NCBI GenBank assembly: GCA_947631505.1
Contig: CANRLR010000015.1
Span: 1-63,714 of the forward strand
DNA from: an uncultured Lachnospiraceae bacterium
GTDB lineage: Bacteria > Bacillota > Clostridia > Lachnospirales > Lachnospiraceae
Direction of reading: 5' to 3'
DNA length: 63,714 bases
Shown here: positions 23,501 through 32,526 of the stretch, piece by piece
Numbering within the stretch: the stretch's first letter is position 1
How the letters are laid out: each line of letters begins with the position of its first letter
The notes under the pieces: generated by a model
What the model was told of the DNA's origin: nothing
The model's input: the letters and a program-made list of their open reading frames with translations, nothing else
Databases searched by the model: none
Made by a program: the position numbers and the translations under genes

Positions 23501-26500
23501 TTATTGCAATTCAAATAGCTCCGCCGCCACTGTTCGTTGTTTCTCATATTTACGCCGTAAACTCTCATACCGTGCTTCATCCTTCTGCTCTTTTGCCTCA
23601 ATCATTTCATTCACGATACGGAAAAACCCATTGGCATTTCCTGCCGTCTGCGGCCGTTTTAAAACCGCCTTCTTCGTTCTTCTCCCCGATTCTTCTTCTA
23701 CAATATAGTAAGTCTTCTCCTCTCCCTCAAAGAGCAGTAATTCCTTTGTATACACACCGTCAAAGCTCTCCCTCATCGGTTCGGTCCTCTCCGTTCCATC
23801 TTTCTCCACAAGATGAAGAAATACCCCCTTATCCGTACTGCATTCATGTTGAATCAACACAGCATTTTCAATTTCATAAGGAACTGTAACCTTACCTACA
23901 TAATCTTTCATAAATGTAAATATGCGTCCCTCGCTGGCAAATGTCTCAAGATTGAGTTCCACAAATTCTTTTTGTTTTTTGGAATACTCGTTCATACAAC
24001 TGTAATATTTTAGTGCTGCCAATACCATAACCTCATCCTTGGCATAATAAGCTTCCTTTTCAATTTTAAGAAAAATATCTTCGGATAACTCCAGCCGTCC
24101 GACCAAATACTCATAAGCATAGGCAGATAATGCCGCCTTGACCAGTATACGGTTCTTTCCCTGTTCATAATAATCCAGAAACAATTCTTCATAATCGTTT
24201 AAATCGGAACCGGTAAAGAGAACCTGTCCCAAAAGGCGTTCCTTGGAACTGTCTTCCAATTTGATTTCCGGCACATCCAGACATTTTCTATAGATTCCTG
24301 TGAGCACTGCCGTACTGCCCATATAATACTGCATCAGATAATGAAGTGCTGCCCCGTCCAGATAATGCTGCTGATATAAATATAAAGCCCATTTTTCGAC
24401 CAGCGGATTAAATTCTCCCTTGCCGGCCGCAATTTTTTCCTGTACCAGCATGGAAACTGCTTTCTTTTCACAACCGGCTATTCCATAGCGAAACAGCATT
24501 TTTTCGGCTTTTTCATACATTCCCTGATAAATGCAGTCCGTCGCAACTTCACCAATCCGCTCCCGCTTTATCCTGTTTGGTGAAAGAGCATCTAAAACTT
24601 CTAATAACCTTGCATTTTCACTATTCTTTTTATAATAATCATACAAACAAAGAAGAAGCTTTCCCTCTGGATAAGAACGGAAACATTTCCGGTCTGCCAC
24701 CTTTTTCAGAATTTCTGCCTGTTCTCCTTCCAATCGTGCCGCCCGCATCGCTTTTACCGCTAAATGAGTCAACAGTCCCAGATGCTCTGAGCCATTCTCA
24801 TAACAAGTCATCGCAAAATGGTCCAGCTCCAACATTTTCTGTCTGCTGTATTCCACAGTCCCCGTATGATAATGTCCCTCTTTGTCCACAAAATACAATT
24901 GAACATTCGGTGTATATATTTGAATCTTTGCCTGTCCATTTTCCAAAGAATACAGAATTTCGTCTTTCATTTCCTGATGTGCCACAAGAACAGACTCCAT
25001 CTGCTCATTGTCACAGGTAAGCAATTCCGTAAACATGATATAAGGCAGATTTTGTGCTACCGAATCCCTCACATTATCTTCCTGTAATAACGCTTCATAA
25101 ATGACACCCATGTCCTCACTGATCCGATGTCTGTTCAGCTGTCGGAGCGCAAACTCACGAATATGGTTTCCATACAATCTGAAATTCTCCGGCTGCTCTT
25201 TTCTCTTTTTCACAATGTAAGCATAGAGAAATGCCTTGCAGCGCTCTGTCAGATGATTTTCATATTGGAAATAGGAAAGAATCGAATCCGGCAAAGTAAC
25301 GGTACTTGTCATATCCATAGTATACATATAATATTCATATAATTCTGTCATGCGCAGGTGAGCAGCGACTCCCATCTCAAACCACGGAAAATAACGGCTC
25401 TCTCTCTTTTCACTGCGAATCAAAAGACCACATATGCTGCGCAAAGTATCTTGCAGACCATATTGTTCATATAATTTTTTCAAAATCGAAAAAATGAGTG
25501 GCTTAAATTTGGGCAGCCGCTCCGCCAGATAACTGATATTTACAGCCATAGGCTCCGTAATTTTACCAATCTTTAAACCATAGTTCACGGTCGCCAGCGT
25601 CACCTCATCCAGATTATGGATAAGGGAAGCATCCGTTTCAAAGCAGGCCAGTAATTCCGAATATAATACCGGACTATTGTATCCCTGCCGGATAAATTCC
25701 TGAATATCTTCTGCTTTCCAAGGTCCTGAAGCATAGCGGGAATCCACTTGCAGGCGTACCCAAAAGAGCACTGGGCTCTGGTATCCGTTATCCCGGTATC
25801 CCTCTAAAAGCGTGCTGATAAATGCTTTGTCTTCCTCTCTTCTTCCATACAGGTATTTTATATATTGAATCAATATAAATTCTTCTACCTCTTCCGGCTC
25901 GGCTCCCAATGAGGGAACCGGAATATTCTCTGTTCTCTGATAAAAGTTTAAAATCCCTTCTTCACTTTTCAGAACCATCGAAATATATCCGGCAACTGCC
26001 TCCCCGTAAGGAAGTCCCATCTTCATAATCACGGCACGGTTTTTCCGAAGTAGATCCCGGAATTCTTTTTCTTCCAGAATGCCCTCCCGATAAGCCAGCC
26101 ACTTACGCCAGAGCATTGCTGTAGCCGCTTTTTTCGCCCGCTCAATCTTCTTTTCTTTTCCTATCTTTGGATTGTAAACGGTAACCGTGATTTCCTTTTT
26201 CTCATAGATCGACTGCAATATAATTTTTGCTGTATGTCTCCCCTCCGGTACCTTATCCGCACAAATTGTAAACTCTATGACCTCTTTTCCATCGATAAAT
26301 TCATCCGTCCATACACCATGCATTTCCGGCTCCAGAAAGTCCGCCGTGCTGCGTATACGAATTCCAATACTTCCCCAGGTATTTACCGACAATTTCAAAG
26401 AATCCTGTATATCCTTTCCCTGTAATTCATATTCCATTTCCTTCACCCGTCCGAAAGCCGGATGAATAACATCAAATCGAATGGATTTCTTTTTCCCCAT

Positions 26501-27052
26501 TGCCACAAGAAATTCTTCCATACTCTGCAATTTGGTATTTCTTCCAATTAGATGATGATATATATTTTTCCCGATCTCATCCCGGTACAAAAATACCCTT
26601 TCAAAAAGCGGACTGTGGAACAGGGCTGCCCCCTCTTCAGGATTGGCTTTTATTTTTTCCTGAAGAGCATAATAATCCCCCACTACTTCTTCCTTACTGT
26701 CCTTTAATTTGGGTGCCGTTACTTTAATTTTGTAAGGCAGGTCTATTTCACCACAATCTGTCACAAAATGTATTTTCCCTTCCAATGTCTCGCCTGGCAC
26801 AAGCTCTGTCGCATTCACTTCTAACTCTAATTCATTTTCCTCGCCATGAAATACAGGAAGAAAGTCCAGCTCTAGTGCTTCCGCTGAACCAAATCCTTTC
26901 ATAATCGTTTTCCGGTGATTGTAAATTAAAATCTTTTCCTTTGCCCTCTCCCCTGATACAACACAAAAATCCAATTTTTCCGGTGATAGTATCAGTTCCG
27001 GGGGCTCGTATGTGAATGTTCCCTTTGCCAAGGACAAAACTTTCTCTTTCAT
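23501..27052 (-). CDS. Giant protein with Ig-like N-terminus and helical repeats (DUF5717-like)
   Basis: The 1183-residue protein has an N-terminal beta-sandwich region (about 1-290; PPELILSPEKLDFCVVSGER and KVTAPKL-type strands). A long all-helical region (about 310-1060) follows, resembling TPR/HEAT-like solenoids, and then a short beta-rich C-terminus (about 1065-1150). It has no signal peptide and no nucleotide-binding motif. It is the first gene of the five-gene run ending in thiE, so its promoter probably lies at 27053-27158. The family label is from memory. A large cytosolic scaffold acting with the Hsp70/actin-like protein is inference. Confidence 0.65.
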   Translation of the reverse strand: MKEKVLSLAKGTFTYEPPELILSPEKLDFCVVSGERAKEKILIYNHRKTIMKGFGSAEALELDFLPVFHGEENELELEVNATELVPGETLEGKIHFVTDCGEIDLPYKIKVTAPKLKDSKEEVVGDYYALQEKIKANPEEGAALFHSPLFERVFLYRDEIGKNIYHHLIGRNTKLQSMEEFLVAMGKKKSIRFDVIHPAFGRVKEMEYELQGKDIQDSLKLSVNTWGSIGIRIRSTADFLEPEMHGVWTDEFIDGKEVIEFTICADKVPEGRHTAKIILQSIYEKKEITVTVYNPKIGKEKKIERAKKAATAMLWRKWLAYREGILEEKEFRDLLRKNRAVIMKMGLPYGEAVAGYISMVLKSEEGILNFYQRTENIPVPSLGAEPEEVEEFILIQYIKYLYGRREEDKAFISTLLEGYRDNGYQSPVLFWVRLQVDSRYASGPWKAEDIQEFIRQGYNSPVLYSELLACFETDASLIHNLDEVTLATVNYGLKIGKITEPMAVNISYLAERLPKFKPLIFSILKKLYEQYGLQDTLRSICGLLIRSEKRESRYFPWFEMGVAAHLRMTELYEYYMYTMDMTSTVTLPDSILSYFQYENHLTERCKAFLYAYIVKKRKEQPENFRLYGNHIREFALRQLNRHRISEDMGVIYEALLQEDNVRDSVAQNLPYIMFTELLTCDNEQMESVLVAHQEMKDEILYSLENGQAKIQIYTPNVQLYFVDKEGHYHTGTVEYSRQKMLELDHFAMTCYENGSEHLGLLTHLAVKAMRAARLEGEQAEILKKVADRKCFRSYPEGKLLLCLYDYYKKNSENARLLEVLDALSPNRIKRERIGEVATDCIYQGMYEKAEKMLFRYGIAGCEKKAVSMLVQEKIAAGKGEFNPLVEKWALYLYQQHYLDGAALHYLMQYYMGSTAVLTGIYRKCLDVPEIKLEDSSKERLLGQVLFTGSDLNDYEELFLDYYEQGKNRILVKAALSAYAYEYLVGRLELSEDIFLKIEKEAYYAKDEVMVLAALKYYSCMNEYSKKQKEFVELNLETFASEGRIFTFMKDYVGKVTVPYEIENAVLIQHECSTDKGVFLHLVEKDGTERTEPMRESFDGVYTKELLLFEGEEKTYYIVEEESGRRTKKAVLKRPQTAGNANGFFRIVNEMIEAKEQKDEARYESLRRKYEKQRTVAAELFELQ

Positions 27053-27158
27053 TTGCGACCTTCCTTAATTTAATCCTGACACAACAGTTTCCTATTGTGC
27101 TACTGTATATCCAATTCTATAGTATACCATTTTTATTCACATTATGAAATAGGTAAAA

Positions 27159-28253
27159 TTATTGTACTATGTCAAGAATGACATCAAGAAGCCTGTCATT
27201 ATCCTCCGGCAGCATAAAACAGAACCGGAAATATTTATTGCTCAAAAATGGAAACGTGGAACAATCCCGTACCATCAGGTTCTTCCGAATTGCTGCGTCA
27301 AATACATCCTCTGATGTCACTTTGTCATTCAATATTTTTACTAAAACAAAATTGGCATGGGGCTGAAATACTTTGAAATTGGGATTCTTTTCCAAAATTC
27401 CACAGATGCGGCGGCGTTCTGTACGGATTAATTTTCTCGTCTCATCCATATACTCCTCATCGGTAAACATAATTTCTCCGGCAATCGCGGCAAGAGAATT
27501 GATGGTCCACGGATTCTTCCTCTGATTAATCTCTTTGAGCAGATCATGGTTTCCGCAGACTGCATATCCAAGACGGAGCCCCGGTGCTGCAAAGAATTTG
27601 GAAATGCCCCGCAAAATAATAATGTTATTATAAAATTCAGTCAAGGGAATTGCCGTCACTTCCTCCGGCTCCTCTGTAAATTCCACATAGGTTTCATCCA
27701 CCAGGACCGTAATGGACTTTCTCTTGCAGTAATCCAGAATTTCTCTCATCTGCCCCCGTTTGATAACAGACGAGGTCGGGTTGTTCGGATTGCAAAGAAT
27801 CAGTAAATCCACATCATGAGACAGCTCTTCTGTGAGAGATGCCGTGTCTAACTGAAATTCACTGGCTTCTGTAAGACTAAAGTAATGGGAACGTCCTCCC
27901 CCCATAGAGACTTCTCTTTCATATTCTGAGTAGGTCGGTCCCACAATTAGAGCTTTCTTTGGATGAGTAATCTGAATGAAAAGGGAAATCAGCTCTGTCG
28001 AACCATTTCCTACAACAATATTGTGATAATCGGTTCCTGTATACCCACTGATACATTTTCTCAAGGACGTGTATTCCCGGTCCGGGTATTTGGTAATAGC
28101 ATCAATATGACCGGTAAGGGTTTCCTTTAACCGGAAAGAAACACCCAAAGGATTTACATTCGCTGAAAAACTGATAATATCTTCCTTTTTTATTCCATAA
28201 ACGGCCTCGATTTTTTCCAGATCGCTGCCGTGAAAATGTTCTTTTGGTCTCAT
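27159..28253 (-). CDS. PLP-dependent class I aminotransferase (HisC/CobD-like)
   Basis: The 364-residue fold-type I enzyme begins HFHGSDLEKIEAVYGI and FSANVNPLG, the N-terminal signature of CobD (threonine-phosphate decarboxylase) and its HisC-like relatives. NPNNPTS, VDETYVEF and the PLP lysine in GISKFFAAPGLRLGY are present, as is the C-terminal RFCFMLPEDN arginine. Without cobalamin or histidine genes nearby, the substrate is open. The start is the second of two ATGs, better spaced from GGAGG. It lies 71 nt from purA with a terminator between. Confidence 0.82.
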   Translation of the reverse strand: MRPKEHFHGSDLEKIEAVYGIKKEDIISFSANVNPLGVSFRLKETLTGHIDAITKYPDREYTSLRKCISGYTGTDYHNIVVGNGSTELISLFIQITHPKKALIVGPTYSEYEREVSMGGGRSHYFSLTEASEFQLDTASLTEELSHDVDLLILCNPNNPTSSVIKRGQMREILDYCKRKSITVLVDETYVEFTEEPEEVTAIPLTEFYNNIIILRGISKFFAAPGLRLGYAVCGNHDLLKEINQRKNPWTINSLAAIAGEIMFTDEEYMDETRKLIRTERRRICGILEKNPNFKVFQPHANFVLVKILNDKVTSEDVFDAAIRKNLMVRDCSTFPFLSNKYFRFCFMLPEDNDRLLDVILDIVQ

Positions 28254-28286
28254 CATATTCCTCCTGTCACTTTTTTCTTTTTTTGA

Positions 28287-28315
28287 AAAGAGCAGCGGAA
28301 ATCTCCACTGCTCTT
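28287..28315 (-). terminator. purA terminator
   Basis: AAAGAGCAG pairs with CTGCTCTTT around a short loop, with a T run on the minus strand, 10 nt after the purA stop. Confidence 0.8.
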
Positions 28316-28324
28316 TGTCACATC

Positions 28325-29599
28325 TTATCGATGAATAATCTCATGTCTTCCCGGTCCATTTGAAACCATTTTGACTGGTACTTCCAGTTCCTTCTCAATG
28401 AACTCAATGTACTTGCGGCAATTCTCTGGAAGCTTATCATATTCTGTAATCCCACGTATATCGGTTTTCCAGCCCGGCAGCACCTCGTACACCGGCTTTG
28501 CTTTCTTTAACTGGCTTGTTGTTGGAAAGTCCTTTGTCACTTTGCCATCTATCTCATAACCGACACAGACCGGCAGCTCGTCTAAGTATCCAAGAACATC
28601 TAATACCGTAAGAGCAACTTCGGTAGCACCCTGAACACGACATCCATAACGGCTTGCCACGGCATCAAACCAGCCCATACGGCGCGGACGTCCGGTTGTC
28701 GCACCGTACTCACCGCCATCACCGCCACGGCGGCGAAGCTCATCTGCTTCTTCTCCAAAAATCTCACTCACAAATTCCCCTGCACCTACTGCACTGGAAT
28801 ATGCTTTTACAACGGTTACAATTCTCTTTATCTCATATGGTGGAACACCTGCTCCGATAGCTCCGTAACCTGCCAATGTGGAAGATGAGGTCACCATCGG
28901 GTAAATTCCGTGGTCCGGATCTTTCAAGGAACCAAGCTGCCCCTCTAACAGAATTCTCTTTCCCTCTTTTCCCGCTTCATAAAGATAAGCAGATACATCA
29001 CATACATAAGGCTCGACCATATTGCGATACTCCGCTAAGGTTGCCATAATTTCATCTACCTTCAGGGCAGGCTTGTGATACAGATGTTCCAAAAGAACGT
29101 TTTTCTTCTCACAAATTCCCTGAACCTTTTCCCGCAACGACTCTTCGTCAAAAAGTTCCGATACCTGAATACCGGTCTTTGCATATTTATCGGAATAGAA
29201 TGGTGCAATACCAGATTTTGTAGAGCCAAAGGATTTGCCCGCCAAGCGTTCCTCCTCGTACTGGTCAAACAAAATATGATATGGCATAACAATCTGTGCA
29301 CGGTCACTTACTTTAATCTTAGGCATCGGCACACCCTGTTCTACAATTTCCTGAATCTCCTTGAACAGATCAGGAATATTCAGTGCAACACCATTGCCGA
29401 TAATACTGGTCGTATGATCATAAAATACACCGGATGGTAAAATGTGAAGTGCAAATTTGCCGTAATCATTTACAATTGTATGTCCGGCATTGCTGCCTCC
29501 TTGAAAGCGTACGATTATATCGGACTCTTCTCCTAGCATATCGGTGATTTTGCCCTTACCTTCATCTCCCCAGTTTGCTCCTACAACAGCTGTTACCAT
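28325..29599 (-). CDS. purA: Adenylosuccinate synthase
   Basis: The 424-residue enzyme joins IMP and aspartate using GTP, the first committed step to AMP. GANWGDEGKGK (catalytic Asp and Lys, near residue 10), GGSNAGHTIV with the catalytic His, GSTKSGIAPFY and the GTP-binding region near the C-terminus (VSNGPGR) are all present. The start was placed at the second ATG, 7 nt after GGAGG, which gives the usual MVTAVVGANW. A vegetative promoter lies in the end of the upstream gene, and the leader folds a short hairpin (ATCCGT/ACGGAT). Confidence 0.96.
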   Translation of the reverse strand: MVTAVVGANWGDEGKGKITDMLGEESDIIVRFQGGSNAGHTIVNDYGKFALHILPSGVFYDHTTSIIGNGVALNIPDLFKEIQEIVEQGVPMPKIKVSDRAQIVMPYHILFDQYEEERLAGKSFGSTKSGIAPFYSDKYAKTGIQVSELFDEESLREKVQGICEKKNVLLEHLYHKPALKVDEIMATLAEYRNMVEPYVCDVSAYLYEAGKEGKRILLEGQLGSLKDPDHGIYPMVTSSSTLAGYGAIGAGVPPYEIKRIVTVVKAYSSAVGAGEFVSEIFGEEADELRRRGGDGGEYGATTGRPRRMGWFDAVASRYGCRVQGATEVALTVLDVLGYLDELPVCVGYEIDGKVTKDFPTTSQLKKAKPVYEVLPGWKTDIRGITEYDKLPENCRKYIEFIEKELEVPVKMVSNGPGRHEIIHR

Positions 29600-29667
29600 A
29601 GCCATTCCTCCTTGGAAATCCGTTGTTCACGGATAATTTATTTGTCCCTGAAACAGACACGCATATT

Positions 29668-29696
29668 ATTATACACGAAAAACCGTATTTCTTCAA
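29668..29696 (-). promoter_or_regulatory. purA promoter
   Basis: On the minus strand TTGAAG (29691-29696), a 17-nt spacer and TATAAT (29668-29673). The -35 overlaps the last codons of the glycosyltransferase gene. Confidence 0.7.
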
Positions 29697-30661
29697 TGGT
29701 TTTGTAAAATTTCCTCACATTCTTTCAGCCTTGCCTGCGGCCAGTCCGTTGAAGTGTGGATATTCAGTATGCTCTCTGTTTCTTCTGCCGCATTATAATA
29801 CCACACCGCTGCCTCGGCATAGTCTTTCTTTTCAAAGAAATATTCTCCCAGTTCATAGCACATTTCTGCTGAACCCTCACTGAGTAAATCTTTTAGGGAC
29901 ATTTTCAGCAGCATGTGACTGTCCCCCCGGAGCCTTGCGGCACGGCACACAATACAGGCTGCCTCCTTTACTTCATCTATGCTTCGTGAAGAATCCACTG
30001 CTGATTGCGCAAAGAAAGGCTCCGCCTCCAGAAAATCTTCCTTATCTCCGGAAATGTACAGCTCCATCGCATACATATGATGTAACCGCTTCGACAGACG
30101 AAGACCGCTTCTAATATGTTTCTGAAATACGGCAAAGTCTCTTTTCGCATGATTTTCATGAGGGCGGTGGTCAATGACAATATCGGAATCATACACGACC
30201 GGCTCTAACCGCACCGTCTCATGTACCGGCTCAATCCAGACAAATTCCCGTAACCGCTTAAATAGTTTCGGACGGTATTCCTCGTCAAAATTATAAGCAG
30301 TCCCATGCTCCAGCTGATTTCCGTATTTCATCTGCACAATATCAATTTCCGGCAATAAGACTCTCTTTAACTCGGAAAAGAGCTGATGGTTCTCCGGATT
30401 TAAAACCTCGTCGGCATCTGCCGAATAAATATAGTCTTTTGTCGCCTTGGAAAAAGCAAAATTTCTCGCCGCTGAAAAATCATCAATCCATGGAAAATCA
30501 TAAATCTTATCTGTATATCTGGCAGCAATCTGTTTCGTGCTGTCCGTAGAACCGGTATCGACAATAATCAGTTCATCCATCAGATCTGCAATACTGTCGA
30601 GACATCGTGCCAGCACCTTTTCTTCATTTTTTACAATCATGCAGCCGCTTATTTCTATCAT
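29693..30661 (-). CDS. Family 2 glycosyltransferase with helical-repeat tail
   Basis: The 322-residue protein has an N-terminal GT-A domain (1-220): SGCMIVKNEEKVLARCLDSI, LIIVDTGSTDSTKQIA, FSAARNFAFSKA, and the metal-binding SADADEVL (DxD-type). The C-terminal 100 residues (YELGEYFFEKKDYAEAAVWY YNA) are TPR-like. Such proteins transfer sugars from nucleotide sugars to envelope glycans or proteins; the acceptor is unknown. The start follows GGGGATTGGCTT. It is separated by 15 bp from recJ, upstream on the same strand. Confidence 0.87.
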   Translation of the reverse strand: MIEISGCMIVKNEEKVLARCLDSIADLMDELIIVDTGSTDSTKQIAARYTDKIYDFPWIDDFSAARNFAFSKATKDYIYSADADEVLNPENHQLFSELKRVLLPEIDIVQMKYGNQLEHGTAYNFDEEYRPKLFKRLREFVWIEPVHETVRLEPVVYDSDIVIDHRPHENHAKRDFAVFQKHIRSGLRLSKRLHHMYAMELYISGDKEDFLEAEPFFAQSAVDSSRSIDEVKEAACIVCRAARLRGDSHMLLKMSLKDLLSEGSAEMCYELGEYFFEKKDYAEAAVWYYNAAEETESILNIHTSTDWPQARLKECEEILQNH

Positions 30662-30676
30662 AAGCCAATCCCCCTT

Positions 30677-32488
30677 TTATTTTTTATTTGCACCATATTC
30701 AGCCTGTCCTTGTACTGTATCATTGACAGTACCGGCTACATGGCAATAGCTGATAATCTGTATCTGCACCGTCTTATTCCCGTTGTATTCATTGACGGAC
30801 GGATAGTAGGTAAATGCAATATCCAGTATATTTTCCCTGCCCTCATACATCCGGCGCAGTTCATTTTCTCCCCATTGTTCACAGACAAAAGCTTCAAAGG
30901 CATCTACATCCCGGAACAGCACAGCATCCATTTTGCTGCCTTTCTCATTCTGTACTTTTAACTTTAATACCTTTCCCTCTTTCCCCAGCCGTCTTCCATA
31001 AAGAATCCGAAAATGCTGCTCTGCAAAAACCGGCTTCGGATTTGCTACGCCAAAGGGTTCCAGTCTGGCAAATTCTTTTACCAGATGTTCTGTCACAAAT
31101 CCAACCGGCATCGCTGCATCAATTCTGATAACAGGCCGGAAATCTTCTTCTATAAGGTCCGCGGCCTCATTTAACCGTCTGTCTAATTCCGGCAGATTTT
31201 CTTTTTTCAATGTCATTCCTGCCGCCATTTTATGTCCGCCGAACCGCAGCATCAAATCCTTACAGACCAGCAATTGCTGAAACATATGATACGCTTCAAT
31301 GGACCTTCCCGAGCCCTTGACCACACCCTCCTCTGTATCGGTAAATACAATCACCGGATGATGATACCGCTCCTTTACCCGTCCGGCAATGATCCCCGCC
31401 AGACTTTCATGAATGCTGGAGAGTGATAAAATGAGAACCGGTGGCAGCTTTCCAGACTTTATCAGCCTTTGCTCTACCAGCTCATATGCCCGCTCTGCCC
31501 CCTCCTCGGTCATTCTCTTACGGGACTCGTTGATCTCCTTTAACTCCTCCGCCTTTTCCAATGCCCTTTCATAATCCGTTTCCATCAAAAGGGCAAACGA
31601 CTTGTCCACGGTAGCAATCCGTCCCGCCGCATTAAAACACGGTCCGATAACAAAGCCGATATGCCCCCCGTTCAATTCTTTTCCGGCAAGTCCCTGCACC
31701 TCTAACAAAGCCCGCAGTCCCACATGGGAGGTATGGGAAAGAAGCTTCAGACCATATTTGACCAAAATGCGGTTTTCGTCTACAAGTTCCATCACATCTG
31801 CGACTGTGGCAATTGCCACATATACGAGAAGCTCTTCCTTTTCTTCCGTTGGAATATTATATTCATCATAGAGGGCACAGATAAGTTTATATGCCACTCC
31901 GCAACCGCAAAGTCCCGAAAAGGGGTAAGTCTCCCCCTCCTGCTTCATATCCAGTACCGCATCCGCCGCCGGCAGTTCCTCCTGTACTTCGTGGTGATCG
32001 GTAACCAGAACGGTCATCCCTTGTTCCTTGGCCAGTGCCACCTCGGCATTGGCAGCTATTCCATTATCACAGGTCACTAAAAAAGTCCGGCCTTCTTCCT
32101 TTGCTTCCCGGATAATCCGCTCATTCAGTCCATAGCCCTCCTGCACCCGGTCCGGTGTAAAAATTTTACTGTCAATGCCGATCCTTGTAAAGCCCTTCCA
32201 CAGAAGATACCCGGAAAAAATCCCGTCACAGTCAAAATCGGAAGCAATGGCAAGTTTTGTCTCCTGCTCCCTTGCTTTCTTTACAAGCTCCACCGCCCTG
32301 TCCATATCTTTCATGGACAGGGGATTATGTAAATCTTCCAGCGTACCATATAAAAATTTTCTCATCTGCTCTTCGGATTCGATTCCCCGGTTTATCATAC
32401 ACTTTATTAACAGCGGAGGCACCTGTAATTTCTTTGCCAGACCGTTAAAATCCCCCCGCTTTGTTTCTAATATCCACTTTTCCCGCAT
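30677..32488 (-). CDS. recJ: Single-stranded-DNA exonuclease RecJ
   Basis: The 603-residue DHH-family 5'-3' exonuclease acts in recombination and mismatch repair. DHH motifs are intact: ASDFDCDGIFSGY, LVTCDNGIAA, VTDHHEVQ, and ATVADVMEL; the DHHA1 region has GSGRSIEAYHMFQQL and FGGHKMAAGMTL. The C-terminal OB-like domain is present and the length is close to the family norm. The start was moved to the ATG at 32488 behind GAATGGAGAAAGT, giving MREKWILETKRGD; the longer frame starts inside the end of the LRR gene. It lies in an LRR-recJ-GT2 run. Confidence 0.92.
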   Translation of the reverse strand: MREKWILETKRGDFNGLAKKLQVPPLLIKCMINRGIESEEQMRKFLYGTLEDLHNPLSMKDMDRAVELVKKAREQETKLAIASDFDCDGIFSGYLLWKGFTRIGIDSKIFTPDRVQEGYGLNERIIREAKEEGRTFLVTCDNGIAANAEVALAKEQGMTVLVTDHHEVQEELPAADAVLDMKQEGETYPFSGLCGCGVAYKLICALYDEYNIPTEEKEELLVYVAIATVADVMELVDENRILVKYGLKLLSHTSHVGLRALLEVQGLAGKELNGGHIGFVIGPCFNAAGRIATVDKSFALLMETDYERALEKAEELKEINESRKRMTEEGAERAYELVEQRLIKSGKLPPVLILSLSSIHESLAGIIAGRVKERYHHPVIVFTDTEEGVVKGSGRSIEAYHMFQQLLVCKDLMLRFGGHKMAAGMTLKKENLPELDRRLNEAADLIEEDFRPVIRIDAAMPVGFVTEHLVKEFARLEPFGVANPKPVFAEQHFRILYGRRLGKEGKVLKLKVQNEKGSKMDAVLFRDVDAFEAFVCEQWGENELRRMYEGRENILDIAFTYYPSVNEYNGNKTVQIQIISYCHVAGTVNDTVQGQAEYGANKK

Positions 32489-32526
32489 ACTTTCTCCATT
32501 CGTTTCCTCTGCTGTCTGCCTGTAAT

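Noticed and set aside
23501-27052. Long opposite-strand frames inside the DUF5717-like gene
   Set aside because: They are low-complexity shadows without start signals or family features.
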